Source of the DNA: JBDKGH01 sp039798265
Lineage (GTDB): Bacteria; Bacteroidota; Bacteroidia; Flavobacteriales_D; Sanyastnellaceae
Direction: 5' to 3'
Length of the DNA: 7,292 nt
Assembly: GCA_039798265.1 (NCBI GenBank)
Contig: JBDKGH010000156.1
Coordinates: 1 to 7,292 of the forward strand
The position numbers were made by a program, and so were the translations under genes. Of the stretch, positions 1 through 6,396 are shown in pieces. A model generated the notes under the pieces. The model was not told where the DNA came from and did no database searches. It worked only from the letters and a program-made list of their open reading frames with translations. Within the stretch, counting starts at the first letter, position 1. Every line of letters starts with the position of its first letter.

Positions 1-174
1 GCTAAAGAATTTGATCTGTTCATTCAAGTATTTCGTCGTTCGGGCAATTTGTGGCTCGAAACAACCGCCACCGATAATTGGAGCTTACATCATCAAAACG
101 AGCAAGGTCGTGAACTTTCGGGCAGCGACTGGCGAACTAAAGATGATGTTTCAGACTATCACGAGCAAGAATAA
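1..174 (+). CDS. C-terminal end of an unidentified protein (5' truncated)
   Basis: An open frame enters from the left edge and ends at a TAA at 172-174, giving the last 57 residues of a protein whose start lies outside the window. I do not recognise the family. The visible part begins with a mixed hydrophobic stretch (FDLFIQVFRRSGNLWLE, residues 4-20) and then becomes strongly polar, rich in Asp, Glu, His and Gln, with three Trp in the fragment and a hydrophilic tail ending HEQE. No membrane segment, Cys pair or known motif is visible. It runs in the same direction as ccoI, with only 11 bases between its stop and the ccoI ATG, so the two are probably cotranscribed. In related loci this position is sometimes held by an Fnr-type regulator, but nothing here looks like the C-terminal helix-turn-helix of one. 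That the frame is a gene is likely; its function is unknown. Confidence 0.6.
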   Translation, partial: AKEFDLFIQVFRRSGNLWLETTATDNWSLHHQNEQGRELSGSDWRTKDDVSDYHEQE

Positions 175-185
175 AACAAGACTTT

Positions 186-2588
186 ATGGCTGTCATTACG
201 GAGCAAGAAAAATGCTATCACTGCGGTGAGGCATGCGGCAGCGATCCCGTTAAAGTAGAAGGAAAAAACTTCTGTTGCGATGGCTGCAAAATGGTATTTG
301 AATTATTATCAGAAAATAATTTATGTACCTATTACAACCTAGACAACACCCCTGGTATCTCCCCCAAAATACTGAATTTCCAAGGGAAATACGCCTTTCT
401 TGACGACCCTCAGACCGCTGAAAAAATCATTCGATTCCAAGATGAATCACATGTGCATGTACAATTCTACCTGCCGCAAATGCATTGCAGTTCCTGCGTT
501 TGGTTATTAGAACATTTATACAAACTAAATCAAGGAATTACCTCTTCTCGTGTAGATTTCTTGCGCAAGGAAGTGTCTATTGAATATTCAAAAGATCAAA
601 CAACTTTGCGCAAGGTTGTAGAACTTTTAGCCAGTATTGGTTACGCCCCATCGCTTAGCCTAGATCAACTCGAAAACAAAGCAGCCGCTAAACCCAATCG
701 CGCTCGCATTTACCGCATTGCTGTAGCCGGTTTTTGTTTTTCCAACATCATGTTACTTTCTTTCCCTGAATACTTCAATATTGGGGTTACTGGAGAGTTA
801 GGAATGATTCGCATGTTCAATTATTTGAACCTTGCACTGAGCTTGCCCGTTCTTTTATACAGTGGTGGCGAATTTTTTGTCTCCGCATGGCAAGGCATTA
901 AAGCCCGTTTTCTCAACATCGATATTCCACTTGCTTTAAGCATTGCTATCACCTTCGGCAGAAGCCTTTATGAAATCATCAGTGGAACCGGAGCGGGTTA
1001 CCTTGATTCGATGTCGGGTATTATTTTCTTCATGCTGCTTGGACGTTATTTTCAAGAAAAAACATACAGTAATCTTCAGTTCGATCGCAACTTCAAAAGT
1101 TACTTTCCCATCAGCGTTTCTATATTGGGCAAAGAGGGTGAAACCACTATTCCACTCTCTCAGCTGAAGCCAGGCCAACGAATTCTCATTCGTTCACAAG
1201 AAATTGTTCCCGCAGACTCTCGCCTACTCAGCGGCAAAGCTTACATCGATTACAGTTTTGTAACGGGAGAATCAGAACCTGTAAAGGTAAATGCCGGGCA
1301 ATTAATCTATGCTGGTGGCAGACAAACAGGAAGTTCAATTGAGTTGATGGTAGAGCGTGAAGTAGAACAAAGCTACCTCACCAATCTATGGAATAAAGAT
1401 GCTTTTCAAGAAGAAAAAGAAGCAGAATCGAAATCGTTTATTCACCGACTTGCGCGCAACTTCACGCTTTTCCTTCTCGCGATTTCTATTGGGGCCTATT
1501 TATTCTGGATGCCATTCGATAGCCATCGAGGATTAAATGCGCTCACCACAGTACTGATTGTTGCTTGCCCCTGCGCCCTTTTGCTTTCAGCCACCTTCAC
1601 CAATGGAACAGTGCTGCGTATTTTTTCTAAAAATAAATTCTACCTCAAAAACTCCTTGGTGATCGAACAATTGGCTAAACTCAATCACCTCGTTTTTGAT
1701 AAAACAGGCACCATTACACAAGGAGATCATAAAGACCTTCGATTCGAAGGGAGTGAACTGGATGAAGAAAAACTAAGCGCTATTTATTCCCTTGTTCGTC
1801 AAAGCAATCACCCACTAAGCAAATCAATTGCACAAAAATTGAGTTTTTGCGATAAAAAAGAAGTAGCACAATTCAAAGAATTTTCAGGATTAGGACTCGT
1901 AGGAATTATCGACGGACATGCCTGGCGCGTTGGTTCATCTTCATTCATTCGGGGTAATGTTTCCACAAAAGCTCATCAAAGCGAAGTGCACATTGAGTGC
2001 GATGGTGAAGTATTAGGTCATTGGGTATTTAGAAATACTTATCGCGAATCTTTGCCTTCTGTTATTACTCAGTTACAAAAAGAACACAGCCTTTCAGTGA
2101 TCAGTGGTGACAACGACAGTGAGCGCCCTCAACTAGAGCGATATTTTGGTAAAAACAGTGAGATGCACTTTTTTCAAAGTCCAGAAGACAAACTTCATCG
2201 CATTGAACACTACCAAAAAGCGGGAAAAAATGTGGGTATGATTGGCGACGGTTTAAACGATGCTGGCGCACTGCGTCAAAGCAATGTAGGCATTGCAGTA
2301 AGTGACAACGTCAACAATTTTTCGCCAGCTTGCGATGCCATTTTGGAGGGCGAGTCCTTTGATCAATTAGGACAACTCTTACGATTTGCAAAAGCCAGTC
2401 GAATCATTATTCTCAGCAGCTTCGGCATTTCATTACTCTATAATGTGATCGGTATTTCTTTTGCTGTTCAAGGTGAACTATCACCTGTAGTCGCAGCTAT
2501 TTTAATGCCTATCAGTTCAGTAACAATTGTGCTCTTCACTACAGGAAGTAGTTGGATCGCAGCGCGCCGGATAGGCCTAAAACATTAG
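186..2588 (+). CDS. ccoI: Copper-transporting P1B-type ATPase CcoI/FixI, cbb3 oxidase assembly
   Basis: This 800-residue inner-membrane ATPase is the CcoI/FixI type, which exports copper from the cytoplasm to feed CuB assembly of cbb3 oxidase. The N-terminus has a Cys-rich metal-binding-like module (CYHCG at 10-14, FCCDGC at 29-34). A heavy-metal-associated domain follows with its CxxC at 101-104 (MHCSSC). About eight membrane helices are visible (near 176-193, 210-229, 243-262, 271-289, 425-441, 451-473, 737-757, 767-785). The catalytic signatures are all present: TGES 360-363, CPC 461-463, DKTGT 505-509 with the phosphorylated Asp505, HP 542-543, SGDN 640-643, Lys669 and GDGLND 687-692. The last two helices keep a YN (752-753) and an M-x-x-SS (774-778) arrangement, as in Cu+ ATPases. 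The conserved Pro normally eight residues after the CPC Pro is Thr470. The ATG at 186 puts the Cys module near the N-terminus, as in homologues. Its leader is A-rich without Shine-Dalgarno. Family assignment is firm; the link to cbb3 rests on context. Confidence 0.96.
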   Translation: MAVITEQEKCYHCGEACGSDPVKVEGKNFCCDGCKMVFELLSENNLCTYYNLDNTPGISPKILNFQGKYAFLDDPQTAEKIIRFQDESHVHVQFYLPQMHCSSCVWLLEHLYKLNQGITSSRVDFLRKEVSIEYSKDQTTLRKVVELLASIGYAPSLSLDQLENKAAAKPNRARIYRIAVAGFCFSNIMLLSFPEYFNIGVTGELGMIRMFNYLNLALSLPVLLYSGGEFFVSAWQGIKARFLNIDIPLALSIAITFGRSLYEIISGTGAGYLDSMSGIIFFMLLGRYFQEKTYSNLQFDRNFKSYFPISVSILGKEGETTIPLSQLKPGQRILIRSQEIVPADSRLLSGKAYIDYSFVTGESEPVKVNAGQLIYAGGRQTGSSIELMVEREVEQSYLTNLWNKDAFQEEKEAESKSFIHRLARNFTLFLLAISIGAYLFWMPFDSHRGLNALTTVLIVACPCALLLSATFTNGTVLRIFSKNKFYLKNSLVIEQLAKLNHLVFDKTGTITQGDHKDLRFEGSELDEEKLSAIYSLVRQSNHPLSKSIAQKLSFCDKKEVAQFKEFSGLGLVGIIDGHAWRVGSSSFIRGNVSTKAHQSEVHIECDGEVLGHWVFRNTYRESLPSVITQLQKEHSLSVISGDNDSERPQLERYFGKNSEMHFFQSPEDKLHRIEHYQKAGKNVGMIGDGLNDAGALRQSNVGIAVSDNVNNFSPACDAILEGESFDQLGQLLRFAKASRIIILSSFGISLLYNVIGISFAVQGELSPVVAAILMPISSVTIVLFTTGSSWIAARRIGLKH

Positions 2589-2611
2589 TCATTCGACGAA
2601 TAAAAAGATCA

Positions 2612-2625
2612 CTGACAAAAGTCAG
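2612..2625. promoter_or_regulatory. Candidate Fnr/Crp-family operator (CTGAC-N4-GTCAG)
   Basis: The sequence CTGACAAAAGTCAG is a perfect 5-base inverted repeat with a 4-base centre, containing TGA-N6-TCA. That is the half-site spacing of Fnr/Crp-family operators such as the Fnr consensus TTGAT-N4-ATCAA, although the outer bases differ. It lies 71 bases before the ccoS ATG and roughly 60-65 bases before the start point implied by the -7 box, a distance typical of class I activator sites. cbb3 genes in many bacteria are under Fnr-type control. That this site binds such a regulator is inference from one sequence. Confidence 0.4.
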
Positions 2626-2669
2626 CACCTCCTTTGACTCGACTCATAAATGACCCTTTATCGCGCCAA

Positions 2670-2677
2670 TACTTTTG
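2670..2677 (+). promoter_or_regulatory. Candidate Bacteroidota -7 promoter element before ccoS
   Basis: TACTTTTG matches all fixed positions of the Bacteroidota primary sigma factor -7 consensus TAnnTTTG. It ends 18 bases before the ccoS ATG, leaving a short leader. No good TTTG -33 box sits at the usual distance of about 19-21 bases upstream; the nearest TTTG (2633-2636) is 33 bases away. A missing -33 box would suit an activator-dependent promoter using the palindrome at 2612-2625. A chance match of five or six fixed bases is possible. Confidence 0.35.
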
Positions 2678-2695
2678 GACATATAAATAAAGATC

Positions 2696-2878
2696 ATGAG
2701 TGCTATTTACATATTGATCGGATGCAGTATACCCTTGGCCTTAGGCTTTCTGGTAGTCTTTCTGCTCTCGGCCCGAAGGGGACAATTTGACGACGACTAT
2801 ACCCCATCTATCAGAATCTTGATGGATGACACCTTAACCACCGATAATACTAAACCAGACAAAACAGAAAAAGTATGA
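2696..2878 (+). CDS. ccoS: cbb3-type cytochrome oxidase assembly protein CcoS
   Basis: This 60-residue protein has one N-terminal membrane helix (about residues 4-25) followed by the family hallmark: Gly29-Gln-Phe-Asp-Asp, then Ile39-Arg-Ile-Leu and a DD pair (44-45). This corresponds to the GQFDDLe...riLfDD pattern of CcoS. The short polar tail (46-60) is Thr/Asp/Lys-rich. CcoS is a small inner-membrane factor; in Rhodobacter capsulatus its loss leaves cbb3 oxidase assembled but lacking redox cofactors of the catalytic subunit. It is the first gene after the only sizeable intergenic gap and overlaps ccoNO by four bases (ATGA at 2875-2878), so translation of the catalytic subunit is probably coupled to it. 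The ATG at 2696 is the only sensible start; the leader (ATAAATAAAGATC) is A-rich with no Shine-Dalgarno. Confidence 0.93.
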   Translation: MSAIYILIGCSIPLALGFLVVFLLSARRGQFDDDYTPSIRILMDDTLTTDNTKPDKTEKV

Positions 2879-5043
2879 GTAACCAAGTAGAACGCTTCCA
2901 GTACGACAACAAGATCGTGAAGCAGTTTGCCATTGCCACAGCTGTTTGGGGAATTGTAGGAATGCTTGCGGGCTTAATCATAGCCTTGCAGTTGGTATTC
3001 CCTATCCTCAACTTCGATTTGGCACAAACCACTTTTGGCCGTTTGCGCCCCATACACACCAATGCGGTGATCTTCGCATTTGTGGGTAATGGTATTTTCA
3101 TGGGTGTTTATTACTCTTTGCAACGCTTGTGTAAAGCGCGAATGTGGAGCGATAAATTATCCAACATCCATTTTTGGGGATGGCAATTGATCATCGTTCT
3201 TGCAGCGTTGACTTTGGCCTTCGGATTTACCACCGGTAAAGAATACGCCGAGTTAGAATGGCCGATTGATATTCTCATCACCCTAGTATGGGTGGTGTTT
3301 GGTATCAATATGTTCGGTACCATTCTCACGCGTCGTGAACGCCACTTGTATGTAGCTATTTGGTTCTACATAGGCACCTGGATTACAGTAGCCATGCTGC
3401 ACATTGTCAACAGCATTGAAATTCCTGTGAGTCTTTTGAAAAGCTACTCTTGGTATGCTGGTGTGCAAGATGCACTGGTGCAATGGTGGTATGGACACAA
3501 TGCGGTAGCATTCTTCCTTACCACTCCATACTTAGGTATGATGTATTACTTCATTCCAAAAGCGGCGAATCGCCCGGTTTACTCTTATCGCTTATCGATC
3601 ATTCACTTTTGGGCGTTGATCTTCATTTACATATGGGCAGGCCCTCACCACCTTTTATATACTTCACTTCCCGACTGGGCTCAATCTTTAGGAACAGTAT
3701 TCTCTGTTATGTTGATTGCACCATCATGGGGCGGTATGATCAATGGTTTACTCACCCTTCGCGGTGCGTGGGACCGTGTGCGTGAAGATGTGGTTTTGAA
3801 ATTTATGGTCGTAGCTGTTACTGCTTACGGTATGGCCACCTTCGAAGGCCCTATGCTTTCATTGAAAAATGTCAATGCCATTTCTCACTTTACAGATTGG
3901 ACCATCGCTCACGTGCACGTAGGTGCATTAGGTTGGAATGGATTCCTCACCTTCGGTGTGTTGTATTGGTTAATCCCTAAAATGTGGCAAACCAATTTAG
4001 CGTCTAAGAAACTCGCCAACTGGCACTTCTGGATTGGTACATTGGGCATCTTACTTTATGCTATTCCAATGTATTGGGCTGGCTGGATGCAAAGTTCAAT
4101 GTGGAAACAATTCACCGCAGAAGGACAACTTCAATACCAGTTCATTGAAACTGTTCAAGCCATGCGTCCTTTCTATATGATTCGTTCATTGGGTGGCTTG
4201 CTCTTCGTTGCCGGTGCTGTAATCATGGTTGTCAACCTTTACAAAACTGCAAAACAAGGCAACTTCCTCGCTAACGAAGCTGCAGAAGCACCAGCACTTG
4301 CAAAACGTGTTGAAATTCATGGAAAAGAGCACTGGCACCGTGTTATCGAACGTCGTCCTGTGCAAATGCTTGTTCTTGCGCTTGTATTAGTCGCCATTGG
4401 CGGATTGATTGAAATGATTCCAACCTTTATGGTGAAGTCTAATATTCCAACCATTGCCGCGGTAAAACCATACACTCCTTTGGAATTACAAGGTCGCGAC
4501 ATTTACATCCGGGAAGGTTGTTATACCTGTCACTCGCAAATGGTTCGCCCGTTCCGCTCTGAAACAGAACGTTACGGTGAATATAGTAAAGCGGGAGAAT
4601 TTGTATATGATCACCCCTTCCAATGGGGCTCTAAACGCACCGGTCCTGACTTAGCTCGCGAAGGTGCTGATAAGCTTCGCCGCATGGACAGCTGGCACTA
4701 TAACCACATGTCTGATCCTACATCTATGTCACCTGGATCTATCATGCCGCGTTACCCCTGGTTATTTAGCGACAAAATTGATGTCGCTAGCACTGTAGGA
4801 AAAATGAAAGCGATGCGCACCGTAGGTGTTCCATACAGCGATGAGGATATCGCTAATGCCGAATTGAATCTCGATCAACAAGCAAAAACTATTTATGACA
4901 ACTTGAAGAAAGATGAAAGTATGCTGTTGACCGGTGAAGAAGGTTTGCAAAAAGATCACGAGATCATCGCTTTGATTGCCTACTTGCAACGTTTGGGTAG
5001 AGATATCACACAGCAAGATGCCGCAGTAACACAAAACAAATAA
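2875..5043 (+). CDS. ccoNO: Fused cbb3 oxidase catalytic subunit I and cytochrome c subunit II (CcoN-CcoO)
   Basis: This 722-residue protein joins CcoN (about 1-456) to CcoO (about 490-712) in one frame. The CcoN part has twelve predicted membrane helices and all metal ligands expected from the Pseudomonas stutzeri structure: His61 and His348 for low-spin haem b, His346 for haem b3, His208, His258 and His259 for CuB, and Tyr252 at the place of the Tyr crosslinked to the CuB ligand. Glu324 sits in the conserved EGPM. A charged linker (457-493) leads to one more helix (495-515) and the CcoO haem c domain: CYTCH at 549-553, RPF 558-560, the conserved DHPFQWGSKRTGPDLA (579-594) and the axial Met624 in MPRYPWL. 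CcoN normally ends in the cytoplasm, where CcoO begins, so the fusion fits known topology. Role: four-electron reduction of O2 to water with proton pumping. No separate ccoO is seen. Similar fusions are known in Bacteroidota. Confidence 0.97.
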   Translation: MSNQVERFQYDNKIVKQFAIATAVWGIVGMLAGLIIALQLVFPILNFDLAQTTFGRLRPIHTNAVIFAFVGNGIFMGVYYSLQRLCKARMWSDKLSNIHFWGWQLIIVLAALTLAFGFTTGKEYAELEWPIDILITLVWVVFGINMFGTILTRRERHLYVAIWFYIGTWITVAMLHIVNSIEIPVSLLKSYSWYAGVQDALVQWWYGHNAVAFFLTTPYLGMMYYFIPKAANRPVYSYRLSIIHFWALIFIYIWAGPHHLLYTSLPDWAQSLGTVFSVMLIAPSWGGMINGLLTLRGAWDRVREDVVLKFMVVAVTAYGMATFEGPMLSLKNVNAISHFTDWTIAHVHVGALGWNGFLTFGVLYWLIPKMWQTNLASKKLANWHFWIGTLGILLYAIPMYWAGWMQSSMWKQFTAEGQLQYQFIETVQAMRPFYMIRSLGGLLFVAGAVIMVVNLYKTAKQGNFLANEAAEAPALAKRVEIHGKEHWHRVIERRPVQMLVLALVLVAIGGLIEMIPTFMVKSNIPTIAAVKPYTPLELQGRDIYIREGCYTCHSQMVRPFRSETERYGEYSKAGEFVYDHPFQWGSKRTGPDLAREGADKLRRMDSWHYNHMSDPTSMSPGSIMPRYPWLFSDKIDVASTVGKMKAMRTVGVPYSDEDIANAELNLDQQAKTIYDNLKKDESMLLTGEEGLQKDHEIIALIAYLQRLGRDITQQDAAVTQNK

Positions 5044-5046
5044 GCC

Positions 5047-5211
5047 ATGAAATTCATCAATTATTTGGAATCGATCAGCGGCGTAAGCGTATACCCCATG
5101 ATCAGTATGATGTTATTTCTCTCGGTTTTTGCAGTAGTTCTCTACCGCACATTCGCCGAAAGCAAACAAAGCATCCAAGAGCAAAGTCAATTACCACTTA
5201 ATGACCACTAA
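5047..5211 (+). CDS. ccoQ: Small cbb3 oxidase membrane subunit CcoQ/FixQ-like
   Basis: A 54-residue protein starts at the ATG at 5047, three bases after the ccoNO stop, and ends at TAA 5209-5211. It has a short amphipathic start (MKFINYLESI), then a conserved-looking GVSVYPMIS (12-20) that begins the single membrane helix (about 16-34), and a polar tail ending LPLNDH (49-54). The I/V-S-x-YP-x-IS entry and the LPL-ND tail resemble the short CcoQ-like proteins found between ccoNO and ccoP in Bacteroidota; resemblance to proteobacterial CcoQ is weak. CcoQ is a non-haem single-helix subunit that stabilises the complex or its contact with CcoP. Position, size and one helix make the call good, but sequence alone would not prove it. 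The leader is A-rich (AAAACAAATAAGCC). Confidence 0.85.
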   Translation: MKFINYLESISGVSVYPMISMMLFLSVFAVVLYRTFAESKQSIQEQSQLPLNDH

Positions 5212-5222
5212 ACCTTAAAGAT

Positions 5223-6389
5223 ATGTTTTCCAAGATTCAACGCTGGTTTATAGCCGCACTGATGATGGTAAGTCCGGCAATCGTATGGAGCCAAGCTGCG
5301 GCCCCAGCAGCTGCGGCCGCTTCTAAAGCAGTGCACTATTCACCTTACACCGATCCAGTGTTTTATGCACTGTGCGCCGTAGTAGTGGTGCTGCTTATTT
5401 TCATCTTGCAATTGCAACGCGTATTTTCTTCCGTAGCCAAATCGTACGGCAAAGGAGGTAAACTTCTGACCATCCTCTTGCTTGTAGCAGGAAGCCTGTT
5501 ATTACCCGAAACATCCTTTGCGGCCGCAGCGAGCAATGCTACCGAGGAGCAAGTGCCTTTTTTACATCACGGTTTTGGCAGTAATGCTATCAACGCACTT
5601 TTCGTTTTAATCATATTCGAGCTCATGGTAGTGGTGTACTACGTAAGACTCATTCGCCTCTTTGTGGTGAAAGAAGAAGAAGAGGTATATGCACCAGAAG
5701 TGATAAAAGCGAAACCTAGTTTTTGGGAAAAATTCAATCAATCAGTGGCCATCGAAAAAGAAGCCGCCATTCTTACCGATCACAACTACGATGGTATCCA
5801 CGAATTGGATAATGCCCTTCCTCCCTGGTGGAAATATGGTTTCTACTTCACCATTGTGTGGGCCCTTGGATATTTATTCTATTTCCATGTGAGCAAATCA
5901 GCACCGCTGCAATTGGGCGAATACCAAGATCAACTTGCGCAAGCCGAAGTACAAATGGCCGAATATCGCGCCAAAGCAGCTAACCTCGTGGATGAAACAA
6001 ATGTAAAACTCCTCGCCGGTGATGCCCTAGGAAAAGGAAAAGCCACATTCGAAAGTTTGTGCGTAACCTGCCATGGACCAAATGGTGAAGGTAAAGTAGG
6101 TCCGAACCTCACAGACGCTTATTGGAAGCATGGTGGCGACATCAAGGACCTTTTCAAAACGGTGAAATACGGTGTAAGTGGCACGGGTATGAAATCATGG
6201 AAAAGTGAACTTTCACCCAATCAGATTGCCGAAGTAAGTAGCTACATTCTGAGCTTGCAAGGCACTAATCCCGCTAATGCTAAAGCTCCCGAAGGAAATT
6301 TATACACCCCAACAGCCGCTAGCGATAGCACTGGTACAACCCTTCCAGACAGCACAGCTACAGCAGCAGTGAAGGATAGCATTAAGTAA
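5223..6389 (+). CDS. ccoP: Monohaem cytochrome c subunit III of cbb3 oxidase (CcoP) with extended N-terminus
   Basis: This 388-residue subunit carries electrons to CcoNO. Its core is recognisable: the FixP_N-type stretch with DGIHELDNALPPWW (190-203), a membrane helix (205-222), an Ala/Glu-rich likely coiled linker (232-256) and one cytochrome c domain with CVTCH at 280-284 and a probable axial Met323. Proteobacterial CcoP is usually dihaem with about 300 residues; here only one CxxCH exists. The first 160 residues are extra: a signal-like hydrophobic start (7-23), an Ala-rich stretch (25-36), a membrane helix (45-64), a second signal-like helix (80-98) and Ala-rich patch (100-105), and another helix (121-145) ending in Glu150-154. 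The C-terminal tail (347-388) is low-complexity, rich in Ala, Thr, Ser and Pro. The start at 5223 follows ccoQ by 11 bases. Bacteroidota CcoP proteins commonly have such membrane extensions; what they do is not known to me. Confidence 0.93.
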   Translation: MFSKIQRWFIAALMMVSPAIVWSQAAAPAAAAASKAVHYSPYTDPVFYALCAVVVVLLIFILQLQRVFSSVAKSYGKGGKLLTILLLVAGSLLLPETSFAAAASNATEEQVPFLHHGFGSNAINALFVLIIFELMVVVYYVRLIRLFVVKEEEEVYAPEVIKAKPSFWEKFNQSVAIEKEAAILTDHNYDGIHELDNALPPWWKYGFYFTIVWALGYLFYFHVSKSAPLQLGEYQDQLAQAEVQMAEYRAKAANLVDETNVKLLAGDALGKGKATFESLCVTCHGPNGEGKVGPNLTDAYWKHGGDIKDLFKTVKYGVSGTGMKSWKSELSPNQIAEVSSYILSLQGTNPANAKAPEGNLYTPTAASDSTGTTLPDSTATAAVKDSIK

Positions 6390-6396
6390 ATAGAAA

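Larger units (their letters stand above)
2589..2695 (+). other. Non-coding gap between ccoI and ccoS with promoter-like features
   Basis: This 107-base gap is by far the longest non-coding stretch in the window; every other junction is 11 bases or less. It contains a perfect 14-base palindrome (2612-2625), a tandem GACTC repeat (2636-2645), a weak AT-only inverted repeat ATAAA/TTTAT (2646-2661) and a TAnnTTTG box (2670-2677). I infer that it holds the promoter for ccoS-ccoNO-ccoQ-ccoP-ccoG, separating structural genes from the upstream ccoI. No terminator for ccoI is evident, so read-through from upstream is also possible. Confidence 0.55.

Noticed and set aside
11..27. TTGA-N9-TCAA as an Fnr box before ccoI
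   Set aside because: Spacing between the half-sites is nine rather than six, and it lies within the coding frame of the upstream gene.
11..229. Open frame of 72 codons overlapping the upstream partial gene and the start of ccoI
   Set aside because: It overlaps two better-supported frames and its translation shows no domain or plausible composition; ccoI is certain and the 1-174 frame fits its spacing.
943..1167. Open frames on both strands inside ccoI
   Set aside because: They lie wholly within the certain ccoI gene and their translations look like frame shadows with no recognisable features.
2612..2625. Palindrome read as a rho-independent terminator of ccoI
   Set aside because: The stem is only five pairs and no T-run follows (next bases are CACCTCC), so an operator is the better reading.
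2634..2662. Sigma70-like promoter TTGACT with TTTATC after 17 bases
   Set aside because: The -10 part matches TATAAT poorly, and this consensus is not that of the Bacteroidota primary sigma factor.
4243..4353. CcoN-CcoO fusion as a sequencing or assembly error
   Set aside because: The linker is long, continuous and of sensible composition, both halves are intact, and the topology fits; fusions of this kind are known in the phylum.
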